This document shows positions 1 to 8,314 of a DNA stretch of 9,380 nt, in pieces. The notes under the pieces were generated by a model that was given only the letters and a program-made list of their open reading frames with translations, was not told the origin of the DNA and ran no database searches. The DNA comes from Massilia sp. UBA2709. GTDB lineage: Bacteria; Pseudomonadota; Gammaproteobacteria; Burkholderiales; Burkholderiaceae_D. Position numbers and translations under genes: made by a program. Location: positions 1 to 9,380 of the forward strand of contig DEKZ01000384.1 of NCBI GenBank assembly GCA_002354135.1. Direction: 5' to 3'. Numbering within the stretch: position 1 is the first letter of the stretch; every line of letters begins with the position of its first letter.

Positions 1-1338
1 GTGCTGGACCGCGCCGCGTTGCGCGAGCTCGGCCTGGCGCACGATGTCTGCCCCTACTACCTGGGCAGCGAGATGGCGCGCTGGAGCGACGTCGTCGTCG
101 GCGACTACAACTATTATTTCGACGGCAGCGCGATGCTGTACGCCCTGGCCCAGGCCAATGGCTGGCGCGCCAGCGTGCTGGGCGACGAGGCGCACAACAT
201 GGTGTCGCGCGCCCGCGCCATGTACTCGAGCCAGCTCGATCGCGCGGCCCTGGGCCTGGCCCGCGCCGCCGCGCCAGCCCTCGTCAAGAAGACACTGACC
301 AAGGTCGCGCGCGCCTGGGGCGAGATGGACGCCGACGCGCCTGCCCCCTACCAGGTCCTGGCGGCCCCGCCCGAGAAGTTCCTCTCTGCGCTGCAAGGCG
401 CCACCAGCGCCATCAACGACCACCTCGCCGAGCAGGCGGTGCCGCTGGACCCGGCGCTGCAGGATTTTCTTTTCGATGCCCTGGCTTTCCAGCGCCTGGC
501 GGAATCCTTCGGCGAGCATTCGCTGTGCGACGTCACCCGCGCGGGCAAGGACACATTGGTCAGCATCCGCAACGTGGTGCCGGCGCCCTTCCTGAAACCG
601 CGCTTCGAAGGCGCGCATTCGGTGACGCTGTTCTCGGCCACGCTCAGCCCCTGGCATTATTTCGCCGACCTGCTCGGGCTGCCCGAGAACACCGGCTGGG
701 TCGACGTCGAATCGCCCTTCTCCGCCGGCCAGCTGAAGGTGGGAATCGCGGCGCACATCTCGACACGCTACCAGCATCGCTCGGCATCGCTGGCGCCGAT
801 CGCGCAGCTGATGGCGCGCCAGTACGCGCAGCAACCCGGTAACTACCTGGCCTTCTTCAGCAGCTTCGATTACCTCGAGCAGGCGGCCGAGTTGTTCGCC
901 CGGGAGCACCCCGAGGTGCCGGTCTGGCGCCAGGAGCGCCGCATGAGCGAGCCCGCGCGCGCTGCCTTTCTCGACCGCTTTGAGCCCGAGGGACGCGGCA
1001 TCGGCTTCGCGGTGCTGGGCGGCTCCTTCGGCGAAGGCATCGACCTGCCGGGCGCGCGCCTGATCGGCGCCTTCGTCGCCACCCTCGGCCTGCCGCAGCT
1101 GAACCCGGTCAACGAACAGCTGCGCGCCCGCATGCAGGCCATGTTCGGCGCCGGCTACGACTACACTTACCTGTATCCCGGCCTGCAGAAAGTCGTGCAG
1201 GCGGCCGGGCGGGTGATCCGCACCGAACAGGACCGCGGTGTGGTCTACCTGATCGACGACCGTTTCGACCAGCCCGGTGTACGCGCCCTGCTGCCGCGCT
1301 GGTGGCAGGTCGAGCGCCTCGCTACATCATCTCCCTGA
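1..1338 (+). CDS. ATP-dependent DNA helicase, XPD/DinG (COG1199) family, C-terminal part (5' truncated by window)
   Basis: This is the C-terminal 445 codons of a superfamily 2, Rad3/XPD-like helicase that unwinds DNA using ATP. The reading frame is open from base 1, so the GTG there is probably internal and the Walker A region lies outside the window. Visible parts are CPYY at about residues 17-20, matching the last cysteine of the family's iron-sulfur cluster; the Walker B box DEAH at 62-65; SATL (motif III-like) at 212-215; GGSFGEGIDLPG (motif V) at about 340-351; and QAAGRVIRTEQDRG (motif VI, arginine finger) at about 400-413. The order and spacing suit the DinG/YoaA branch, probably for repair or replication-block processing. 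The last 17 bp overlap the end of the convergent response regulator gene. The family call is firm; the exact subfamily is not. Confidence 0.93.
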   Translation: MLDRAALRELGLAHDVCPYYLGSEMARWSDVVVGDYNYYFDGSAMLYALAQANGWRASVLGDEAHNMVSRARAMYSSQLDRAALGLARAAAPALVKKTLTKVARAWGEMDADAPAPYQVLAAPPEKFLSALQGATSAINDHLAEQAVPLDPALQDFLFDALAFQRLAESFGEHSLCDVTRAGKDTLVSIRNVVPAPFLKPRFEGAHSVTLFSATLSPWHYFADLLGLPENTGWVDVESPFSAGQLKVGIAAHISTRYQHRSASLAPIAQLMARQYAQQPGNYLAFFSSFDYLEQAAELFAREHPEVPVWRQERRMSEPARAAFLDRFEPEGRGIGFAVLGGSFGEGIDLPGARLIGAFVATLGLPQLNPVNEQLRARMQAMFGAGYDYTYLYPGLQKVVQAAGRVIRTEQDRGVVYLIDDRFDQPGVRALLPRWWQVERLATSSP

Positions 1339-2047
1339 GCCTCTGGTAGCCGCTGCGCGAGACCGGAATCCGCTTGCCGTCCTTCAGCACTGCGCACCAG
1401 CTGTCCTTGGTTGGCGCCTCGATGCGCGCGATCGCGCCCACGTTCACGATGTAGGAGCGGTGCACGCGCAGGAAGAGCCCAGGGTCCAGGCCCTGTTCGA
1501 GTTCGGCCATGCGTCCGTTCTTGAGGTGCGCCCTGCCGGCCGCATGGATCTCGACATAGTCGTCCTGGGCCTCGATCCAGTCTATGCTCTCGGCGGGCAC
1601 CACATGCACGCGCGCACCGTCACGCACCAGCACGCGCGTCATGGGCCCGTTGCGCCGCGCCGCTTCCGCCACGGTCGCCTCGACCGCTTCCCGGGGCGTG
1701 ACGCGGCTGCGCACGCTGTCAAGCGCCTGGGCCAGGCGCTCGCGGCTGAAGGGCTTGAGCAGGTAGTCGATCGCCCGCACCTCGAAAGCCTTCAGCGCGA
1801 ACTGGTCGTAGGCCGTGACGAACACATAGCGGGTGCGTGCGCCCGCCAGTTCCACCACCTCGAAGCCGTCGAGCTTCGGCATCTGGATGTCGAGGAACAC
1901 CAGGTCGGGATTCAGTTCGCCGATCGCCTTGACCGCCTCGAAGCCGTTCGCGCACTCGGCGACGATCTCGATGTCCAAGTGCTGCGCCAGGTACTCGCGC
2001 AACAGCGCGCGCGCCAGGTGTTCGTCGTCCACGATGATGACACGCAT
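1322..2047 (-). CDS. LytTR-family response regulator
   Basis: A 241-residue cytoplasmic transcription regulator, the output half of a two-component system. The N-terminal receiver domain (about 1-115) has the acidic pair D7-D8, phosphoacceptor D53 in the context FLDIQMP, T78 and K98 followed by proline, so all key phosphorylation residues are present. A linker leads to a C-terminal LytTR DNA-binding domain (about 138-238) with typical text such as IDWIEAQDDYVEIH and LRVHRSYIVN. The length is normal for the AlgR/LytR class. The ATG start has an AAGGGGAG ribosome-binding site 8 nt upstream. The gene lies 21 bp after the sensor kinase gene and is the last gene of the operon. Its TAG stop lies inside the 3' end of the opposing helicase gene. 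Its targets are not shown by the sequence; autoregulation of the operon is possible but unproven. Confidence 0.95.
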   Translation of the reverse strand: MRVIIVDDEHLARALLREYLAQHLDIEIVAECANGFEAVKAIGELNPDLVFLDIQMPKLDGFEVVELAGARTRYVFVTAYDQFALKAFEVRAIDYLLKPFSRERLAQALDSVRSRVTPREAVEATVAEAARRNGPMTRVLVRDGARVHVVPAESIDWIEAQDDYVEIHAAGRAHLKNGRMAELEQGLDPGLFLRVHRSYIVNVGAIARIEAPTKDSWCAVLKDGKRIPVSRSGYQRLREMM

Positions 2048-2055
2048 GTGCCGTT

Positions 2056-2063
2056 CTCCCCTT
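2056..2063 (-). promoter_or_regulatory. Ribosome-binding site of the LytTR regulator gene
   Basis: AAGGGGAG on the minus strand, 8 nt before the ATG at 2047, lies within the 21-bp gap after the kinase stop. It supports this start and separate initiation of the regulator. Confidence 0.75.
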
Positions 2064-2068
2064 CTTTG

Positions 2069-3162
<1,094 letters not shown>

Positions 3163-3163
<1 letters not shown>

Positions 3164-3945
3164 CAGTTGCGCACCTCGACCCCACCCATGATCGCGTAAC
3201 CGCGGATCACCAGGCGCTTGCTGTTGTCGGGCGGCGCCGAGGTCTTCTCGTCGAATCCGCCCATGATCGGGGTGCCTTGCAGGACCACAGTCCAGTCGGG
3301 CGGGCACTTGATCGTCACGCCGCCCCAGAACGCGAACACGTTGATCACGGCCTCGCCGGAAGCGATCGAGGCGCCCCGCATGTCGAGCGTGCAGCCGCCC
3401 ATCACCGCGGTCACTTCGCCGCCGCGGAAGTCCTGGCTGTGCACGCGCCGCTCGAAGCCGCCGAGGATGGCGGTGACGTCCAGCATCTGCGTGTCGTTGT
3501 CGGGCGTTCCGGCAGCCAGCTTGTCGTCGACCACGCCGTGGACGCCGACACGCTGCCCGCTCATGGCCCGGTACACCACCATGGCGCCGGCCAGGATCAG
3601 GACCAGGGGCCAGGCCATGCGCCAGCTGACATCGATGATGCCGAGCCGGTTCAGGATCATGACGGTGCCGATGCCGATGCCCGCCAGGCCGACCAGGTAG
3701 CCGTTCGGCGTCGAGGTGTCGAGCAGCTTGGCGACGCCGGCAAAGATGAACACCAGCGGCCAGAAGGACAGCGCGTCGTGGATCTCGATGACGTCGAGGT
3801 TATCGAGCAGGAACAGCAGGCCGACCGCGATCACGAGCAGGCCCATCAGGACCTGGCTGGTCATCCCGCGTTCCGCGCGGCGCGCGCGCCGGGCGGAACG
3901 CCGCGCCTCCTTGCCACCGCGTTCTTCGATACTGTCCTTAAACAT
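3163..3945 (-). CDS. LiaF-like membrane protein (LiaI/LiaF TM region plus LiaF C-terminal domain)
   Basis: A 260-residue protein related to LiaF, which in Firmicutes modulates a cell-envelope stress kinase. The N-terminus is cytoplasmic-looking and very basic (RRSARRARRAER at 16-27). Four hydrophobic segments follow (about 30-48, 60-76, 84-100, 111-127), containing two copies of a module with GLLFLLDN or VMILNRLG and then FWPL or AWPL. The C-terminal soluble domain (about 150-260) has repeated beta-strand turns ending in GG: LGGFE, MGGCT, WGGVT, MGGFD, MGGVE. This matches the DUF2154/LiaF C-terminal fold. ATG 3945 has AAGGAG 7 nt upstream; Met28 has no comparable site. It overlaps the preceding gene by 8 bp and the kinase start by 1 bp, so it is probably the kinase's membrane partner. 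That role is an inference from position and from LiaFSR. Confidence 0.88.
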
Positions 3946-4309
3946 GGTCCTTCTCCTTCGCAGACGGGAAGCGGCGCGCGATCACGGGCCCGAGCACCAG
4001 CTGCAGGCCCCACATCAGGATGAAGAGCGGCCAGCTGTTACGGAAAGTCAGGCCGAGGAAGCCCTCGAACACCGCGAACAGCCACAGTCCGATGAAGACC
4101 AGCCACAGGCCATTGGTGAACTCCCTGGCGCTCGGGTAGCCGATGGTCTGGTTGATGCCGGCCACCACCAGCAGCAATGGCCAATAGTGCCATAGCTCGT
4201 CGGCATCGGCGATGCCCATGCGGTCGAGCAGGAAAACCAGGCCGACCACGATCAGGACCAGCCCCCACATCATCTGCTTGCGTTGCCTGTAGCTGTTTTC
4301 GGTGCCCAT
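3938..4309 (-). CDS. Small LiaI/LiaF-type transmembrane protein
   Basis: A 123-residue integral membrane protein, first gene of the operon. It consists almost entirely of two copies of the LiaI/LiaF-like transmembrane module: GLVLIVVGLVFLLDRMG followed by YWPLLLVVAG (about 16-52), then GLWLVFIGLWLFAVFEG followed by SWPLFILMWG (about 67-101). Short basic ends follow the positive-inside pattern. It resembles the N-terminal half of the next gene's product and lacks the LiaF soluble domain. The ATG at 4309 has a strong GGAGG site 5 nt upstream. The TAA stop overlaps the next start by 8 bp. It may form a membrane complex with the LiaF-like protein; no biochemical activity can be assigned. Confidence 0.85.
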   Translation of the reverse strand: MGTENSYRQRKQMMWGLVLIVVGLVFLLDRMGIADADELWHYWPLLLVVAGINQTIGYPSAREFTNGLWLVFIGLWLFAVFEGFLGLTFRNSWPLFILMWGLQLVLGPVIARRFPSAKEKDHV

Positions 4310-4478
4310 TGCATCCTCCGTGTTGTGATGTAAACACGATAACGGGGCTGGCGGCGGCAGGAAAGCGTCTTTCGGCGAATGGCGGCCCGGAAGCGGTGAA
4401 CGGCGAAGGCTTCGGCGTGTGGCGAAGGGAAACGTCCGTCACCGGCTTCCAGGCAGGACGCAGCGTGGAGTGAGGACG
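4310..4478. promoter_or_regulatory. Intergenic region upstream of the Lia-like/LytTR operon
   Basis: These 169 bp lie between the terminator of the small upstream genes and the first gene of the operon, so the operon promoter should be here. The clear element is GGAGG at 4315-4319 (minus strand). A weak sigma70-like pair can be drawn on the minus strand (TTTCCT, 17-bp spacer, TATCGT), but the match is poor. An 11-bp palindrome (CGAAG-G-CTTCG, 4404-4414) is also present. No coding region is convincing. Confidence 0.4.
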
Positions 4479-4506
4479 AAAAAAAGCCCGCCTCGAAGGG
4501 CGGGCT
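4479..4506 (-). terminator. Intrinsic terminator downstream of the 58-residue protein gene
   Basis: On the minus strand an 8-bp GC-rich stem (AGCCCGCC pairing with GGCGGGCT, arms 4499-4506 and 4485-4492) with a 6-nt loop is followed by seven T residues (4479-4485, A on the plus strand). It lies 21 bp after the stop at 4528 and isolates the small genes from the operon below. Confidence 0.88.
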
Positions 4507-4527
4507 GGATGGGTTCGCTGGCGCTGC

Positions 4528-4704
4528 TCAGACGGCAGCGGCCGACAGGTTCATCGGCGGCTGGTTCTTGACCTGGTTGCGGTATTTGGCGCGGGCCGCA
4601 GCCTGCTTGACGGCTTCGCGCGCGATGTTGGCGCGGCGAATTTCCTGGCGTTCCTGCTTGCCGCGGTGCTGGGCTTCGTGTTTGTTCCCGATTTTCTTGG
4701 TCAT
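4528..4704 (-). CDS. Small, highly basic hypothetical protein (58 residues)
   Basis: A 58-codon gene whose product I cannot assign to a named family. It has 14 Lys/Arg against 4 Glu and no Asp, Cys or Trp, so the net charge is strongly positive. The central part (about 12-45) is rich in Ala, Gln, Arg and Glu and looks helical; the tail is Pro-Pro followed by Ala-rich residues. Such composition fits a nucleic-acid- or ribosome-associated small protein, but that is a guess. The ATG at 4704 has GAGGAG 6 nt upstream. The frame is open for 110 further codons upstream, but that translation is low-complexity and crosses another small gene, so it is rejected. A strong terminator follows 21 bp after the stop, which supports a real transcript. 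The gene is probably cotranscribed with the 35-codon ORF upstream. Confidence 0.7.
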   Translation of the reverse strand: MTKKIGNKHEAQHRGKQERQEIRRANIAREAVKQAAARAKYRNQVKNQPPMNLSAAAV

Positions 4705-4739
4705 GACCTTCTCCTCTGTTGAAACGTTTGCTTGCGCAT

Positions 4740-4796
4740 TCAGGAGCGGTTGGTCGCCATTTTGATATCCGCCGGCATCAGCATCCCCCACCCGAG
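4740..4796 (-). other. In-frame open extension after the amber stop of the 35-codon ORF
   Basis: Beyond the TAG at 4797-4799 the same frame runs 18 more codons to a TGA at 4740-4742, starting LGWGMLMP. The junction EEIRR-stop-LGW resembles, from memory, an EEIRRQLGW-like ending in small betaproteobacterial proteins. A CAG-to-TAG change would explain it. The recollection could not be checked, so truncation by mutation is only a hypothesis. Confidence 0.35.
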
Positions 4797-4904
4797 CTAG
4801 CGCCGGATTTCTTCCGGCGTGGGTGGCGGTTTCGGATCGCGCGAACGCCGCTCGAGGTATTCGCGTACCAGGTGCTTCGGTGGATTCTTCGTCATGACAG
4901 ACAT
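4797..4904 (-). CDS. Very small hypothetical protein (35 residues), possibly truncated by an amber codon
   Basis: A 35-codon ORF starting MSVMTKNPPKHL and ending PPPTPEEIRR before TAG. The product is charged and proline-rich, with a short likely helix (KHLVREYLERR) and then a Pro-rich stretch. No known function is recognised. The start at 4904 has GGAGG 4 nt upstream; Met4 (4895) lies 13 nt from the same site and is less likely, though the spacing is short for one and long for the other. A longer open frame upstream (to 5030) has no ribosome-binding support. The next gene (58 residues) starts 92 bp downstream on the same strand. The text after the stop stays open and protein-like, so the gene may be a shortened version of a 54-residue protein. 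Confidence 0.5.
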   Translation of the reverse strand: MSVMTKNPPKHLVREYLERRSRDPKPPPTPEEIRR

Positions 4905-5123
4905 GGCGCCTCCGCTTGCGCTGGCCGCCGCCCCATGGCGACGGCATGGAATCTGGTGCCGATCCTCGAGGCGACCGGCTAACCTGTTGAGATATTTGAC
5001 GTCCGCCGAATGGAATCGCGGGCGTCTCACTCACACGGCTTCATGATAGCGGCGCGGCCCCGGCTGCACCGTTAAGTGCCGCACACTGTGCGCGATAACC
5101 CAGCCGTTCCCGGCGCCGAAAAC
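4905..5123. other. Intergenic region between the small genes and the receptor terminator
   Basis: These 219 bp contain no convincing gene. The GGAGG at 4909-4913 (minus) serves the 35-codon ORF. A TATCAT hexamer on the minus strand (5045-5050) resembles a -10 element, but I see no well-spaced -35. A short dyad, CGCACA-C-TGTGCG (5080-5092), lies between it and the receptor terminator. A promoter for the two small genes is expected here because a terminator closes the upstream transcript. Confidence 0.35.
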
Positions 5124-5150
5124 AAAAAAAGGGGAGCCGAAGCTCCCCTT
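5124..5150 (-). terminator. Intrinsic terminator of the TonB-dependent receptor gene
   Basis: On the minus strand a 9-bp stem (AAGGGGAGC pairing with GCTCCCCTT) closes a 4-nt loop (5138-5141) and is followed by a run of seven T (5124-5130, A on the plus strand; two also fall in the stem). It lies 21 bp after the receptor stop. Confidence 0.9.
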
Positions 5151-5171
5151 CTCATGCTGCGTCCGGCGCGA

Positions 5172-8100
5172 TCAGAACTTGTACTTCAGGTTCAGGTAGA
5201 ACTGGCGGCCGCTCACGTCCAGCTTCTGCTGCTCTTCCTCGCTGTAGCGGTAGTAGGCGCGCTTCACGTTGGTCAGGTTGGTCGCGTCGAAGGACAGCAC
5301 CAGCTGCGGGGTGATGTTGTAGCTGGCGTTGAAGGCCAGCGTGGTCACCGGTGCGGCCATGGTCGGCGCGGCCGGCATCTCCACGCCGTTGACCTTGTAT
5401 CCCAGCTGGCTGTTGGTGGTCGGCGACGGCGCGGTGGTGCTGTTCACGTACTCGCCGCGGTAGTTGGCCACCAGTCGCGCCGACAGCGTGTCGTTCTCGA
5501 AGTACAGGCCCAGGTTGCCGGCCCACTCGGACGCGCCTACCATCGGGCGGCCGTCGTCGACCTTGGTCTTGGCGCGGCTGACGTTCGAGGTGAAGCCCCA
5601 TGGCGAGCTGCCGAACGGCTGCTCGTATGCCAGCTCGATGCCGGTGACCTTCGCGCCCTGCTGCGATGCGGTGTTGATGAAGAAGGTCTTCACCACCTGG
5701 TCGCGCGGGTCGGTCAGCTCGATCGTCGAGGTGCCGGTATTGCCGGTCTTAACGTAGCCGTCGATCTTCGAGTGGAAGACGCTGGCCGTCACCGCGGAAC
5801 GGCGCGCGAAGAACCAGGACCAGGACAGGTCCACGTTATCCGAAGTCAGCGGACGCAGGTCCGGGTTCGGGCCGGTGACCTTGCAGCCGTTGGCGTCGCA
5901 GCCCGGGGTGCCGAATCCGCTGCCCAGCACGTTGTAGTTCTGGCGGCCGATGGTGCGGCTGGCGCCGAAGCGGGCGATCATGTCCGGATTGATCTCGTAG
6001 CGCAGGTTCAGGCTCGGCAGGAAGTTCTTGAACACCTTGTGGGTCGGCGTCTTGTAGTACATCGTGCCCGCCAGCGGGTTGAACGGCTGGCCGTCGTAGT
6101 AGGCGGTCGCGTCGCCGGCAGTGGTGATGGCGCCAGGGTAGGCGGCGCAGACGGTGGCCGGCTGGCCCGGTTCGGTGCGCAGGCAGGTACGCGGGTTCGG
6201 GATCGGGGTCGCGATCTGGGCGTCGACCACGGTGCGCACGTAGCGCACGCCGACGTTACCCGACCATGGTCCGTTTTCCAGGTTCGCCATCAGGTAACCC
6301 GAGCTCTGGCGCTCGCGCATGTCGATTTCCGAGCTGACGCGGCGCTCCCATTCCGGGCTGGTTTCCTTGGTATTGGCCGCGATGTAGGCCTTCAGGGCTT
6401 CCGGGGTGTAGGTGAAGCCGGTGTTGTCCCACCAGCCGCCGCCCAGGCCGCTGCCGAAGTTGCCCGGGTAAGGCTGCCAGCCTTCGGTCGGGGTCGCGGT
6501 CGGCTGGATGATCTTGCCGTTGGCGTCGAAGGTGTATGTCAGCGGGGTGCGGAAGGCAGGGCCCCAGCGGCCGCTCTTGCGCTTGTGGTCGGCGTGGCGC
6601 AGGCCCATTTCCAGCGACTGGACCCAGGCATTGTTCAGCTTGTATTCGGCATCGACCTGGCCGCTCATTTCCTTGTCGGTGGTGCGGATGCCCGACGCGG
6701 TGCGGCCGACGATCATGTAGCCGCTGCCGTCCGGGTTGATGCCCGGCTGGTTCAGGCCGGCGCCATGGTACTTGACGTAAGGCGCCTCGTGCAGGCCGCC
6801 CATCGCGTACGAGATGCCGGTGCCGTAGCGGGCGAAGGTGGTGCCCTGGTCGAGGTCGGTCTTGCCGACGCCGCGGGTGGTCGAGAACAGGCCCTTCAGG
6901 GTCAGGTCCGGCGTCACGCGGTATTTCGCATCCAGGTCCAGGAAGGAGCTGGTCGCCTGGGCGCCGTCGCGGTAGAAGCCTTCCGAGTTGCCGATGTACT
7001 GGGGCGTGGTGCCATCCGGGAACACGATGTCGGCGGCCTTCAGCACCTTCAGCTCGTGGCCGTACATGGTGCGCTCGGTAACGATCACCGGATTGCGGAT
7101 CTGGGCGTAGACGCGCTGGCCGTTCGAGTAGGTGTTGGGCGCACTGTCGACAACGCTACCCAGCGGCTCGTTCTTGCCACGCAGCATGGAGTAGATCGCG
7201 CCCGAGGTCAGGCGGCCGTTGTTGTTGGCGTTCATCGACGAGTGGAAACCCGTCATCGTCACGTCGAAGTCGGCGTTCGGCTTGAACTGCATCGAGATCA
7301 TGCCGCCCTTGCGGTCGCGGACCGATTCCACGAATTCCGAGCTCATCGAACCGGGCAGGCGCACGCCATTCAGGTCGGCCGCCGTGTAGCCGGTGCCGGC
7401 CAGCGAAGCGTCGGTGATGCCGAGCATCTTCGAGGTGTCGATGATGTCCCAGCCGCTACTGGCGCCGTAGGCGAAGCGCGAGACCGAGTCGCGGCGCACG
7501 TAGCGCTTCTCGGCGAAGCCCTGGGCGATGATGCCGAAGGTGCCGGCGGCGTTCTTCCAGTTGACCGAGGCGTTCAGGTCCGGAGCCGTCTTGTCCGGCA
7601 GCTGGGCATAGCTGGCGCCGAGGCTGACCACGCCCGACAGGCGTTCCTTCTGCGACAGCGGCTTGCGGGTGGTGACGTTGATGGTGCCGGCCAAGCCGCC
7701 GTCGACGATGTTGGCCTGCGAGGTCTTGTATACCAGCGCCTGGTTCAGCACCGAGGACGGCATCAGCGACAGGCTGGTCGAGCGCGAGCTCGAGCCCTGG
7801 TCGCCGACATACCAGTCGCCACCGGAGACGGTGTGGCCATTGAACAGGATCAGCGACATGTCCGGGTTGGTGCCGCGCATCGAGACCTTCTCTGCCTCGT
7901 CGTAGTCGGTGCGCACGGCCACGCCGGCCAGGCGCTGCAGCGAGTCGGCCAGGTTCTTGTCGGGCATCTTGCCCACGTCTTCCGCCGTGATCACCTCGAC
8001 GTTGGCGGTAGCGTTCTTCTTGACGCTGAGCGACTTGGCCATCGACGCACGGATACCCGTGACTTCGACGGTCTGCATCGGGGCTTGCGCCTCGGCGGTC

Positions 8101-8177
8101 TGCGCCATGGCCGGCAAGGCGGTCAGGCCGAACATCGCCATCGAAACGGCTGCCGCCAGCGGCTTCTGCTTGAACAT
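5172..8177 (-). CDS. TonB-dependent outer-membrane receptor (TonB-Xanth-Caul type)
   Basis: A complete 1001-residue receptor for energy-dependent uptake across the outer membrane. The signal peptide has a basic start (MFKQK), a hydrophobic core and a likely cut after AMA (about residue 25). A TonB-box-like stretch QTVEVTGI (35-42) follows, then the plug (about 55-172) with NLADSLQRLAGVAV, VSMRGTNPD, LILFNG and VDGGLAGTINVTTRKPL. The rest is a 22-strand-type barrel ending in LNLKYKF, with the terminal Phe needed for barrel assembly. Two close cysteine pairs (C665/C677 and C760/C765) may form loop disulfides. The plug resembles the Xanthomonas/Caulobacter group, often linked to oligosaccharide uptake, but no sugar gene is nearby, so the substrate is unknown. 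ATG 8177 has AGGAG 9 nt upstream; a terminator follows. It is monocistronic and divergent from a lipoprotein gene. Confidence 0.95.
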   Translation of the reverse strand: MFKQKPLAAAVSMAMFGLTALPAMAQTAEAQAPMQTVEVTGIRASMAKSLSVKKNATANVEVITAEDVGKMPDKNLADSLQRLAGVAVRTDYDEAEKVSMRGTNPDMSLILFNGHTVSGGDWYVGDQGSSSRSTSLSLMPSSVLNQALVYKTSQANIVDGGLAGTINVTTRKPLSQKERLSGVVSLGASYAQLPDKTAPDLNASVNWKNAAGTFGIIAQGFAEKRYVRRDSVSRFAYGASSGWDIIDTSKMLGITDASLAGTGYTAADLNGVRLPGSMSSEFVESVRDRKGGMISMQFKPNADFDVTMTGFHSSMNANNNGRLTSGAIYSMLRGKNEPLGSVVDSAPNTYSNGQRVYAQIRNPVIVTERTMYGHELKVLKAADIVFPDGTTPQYIGNSEGFYRDGAQATSSFLDLDAKYRVTPDLTLKGLFSTTRGVGKTDLDQGTTFARYGTGISYAMGGLHEAPYVKYHGAGLNQPGINPDGSGYMIVGRTASGIRTTDKEMSGQVDAEYKLNNAWVQSLEMGLRHADHKRKSGRWGPAFRTPLTYTFDANGKIIQPTATPTEGWQPYPGNFGSGLGGGWWDNTGFTYTPEALKAYIAANTKETSPEWERRVSSEIDMRERQSSGYLMANLENGPWSGNVGVRYVRTVVDAQIATPIPNPRTCLRTEPGQPATVCAAYPGAITTAGDATAYYDGQPFNPLAGTMYYKTPTHKVFKNFLPSLNLRYEINPDMIARFGASRTIGRQNYNVLGSGFGTPGCDANGCKVTGPNPDLRPLTSDNVDLSWSWFFARRSAVTASVFHSKIDGYVKTGNTGTSTIELTDPRDQVVKTFFINTASQQGAKVTGIELAYEQPFGSSPWGFTSNVSRAKTKVDDGRPMVGASEWAGNLGLYFENDTLSARLVANYRGEYVNSTTAPSPTTNSQLGYKVNGVEMPAAPTMAAPVTTLAFNASYNITPQLVLSFDATNLTNVKRAYYRYSEEEQQKLDVSGRQFYLNLKYKF

Positions 8178-8236
8178 GATCTCTCTCTCCTGGTATAGAT
8201 ATTGGTGTAGTGCACGGCAGTCGGTTCGCTGCCATG

Positions 8237-8297
8237 TTATAAGTATTAGCTATAAGCAAATATTTTGGATAATCACTTGTCGTCTCTCAACTATAAC
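8237..8297. repeat. Repeated TATAA-containing heptamers in the divergent promoter region
   Basis: TTATAAG (8237-8243), CTATAAG (8250-8256) and CTATAAC (8291-8297) are near-identical, the first two spaced 13 bp start to start. They could be -10 elements or a repeated operator half-site, or simply AT-rich sequence. Confidence 0.4.
8262..8290 (-). promoter_or_regulatory. Candidate promoter of the TonB-dependent receptor gene
   Basis: On the minus strand TTGAGA (8285-8290, five of six matches to the -35 consensus) is followed after 17 bp by CAAAAT (8262-8267, four of six matches to the -10 consensus). Transcription would start near 8255, giving a leader of about 78 nt. TATAAC (8236-8241) is a better -10 hexamer but lacks a spaced -35, so the choice is uncertain. 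Confidence 0.35.
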
Positions 8298-8314
8298 TTG
8301 AAGGAATGTACACA

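Noticed and set aside
3164..3307. A 48-codon N-terminal extension of the kinase
   Set aside because: It lies wholly inside the LiaF-like gene in another frame, is low-complexity and not membrane-like. The ATG at 3163 has a ribosome-binding site and a TGATG coupling junction.
3870..3905. GC-rich near-palindromic stretch in the LiaF-like gene that could look like a hairpin
   Set aside because: It is explained by the repeated Arg/Ala codons of the basic N-terminus and has no adjacent T tract.
4705..5034. A 110-codon N-terminal extension of the 58-residue protein
   Set aside because: It crosses the other small ORF in a different frame, has disordered composition, and ends at the GAGGAG site that serves the ATG at 4704.
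5076..8198. A 1040-codon open frame on the plus strand opposite the receptor gene
   Set aside because: It is in exact antisense codon register with a gene that has a signal peptide, plug motifs and a terminal Phe. Its translation is rich in Val, Arg, His, Gln and Ala with no recognisable domain; codon bias explains its openness.
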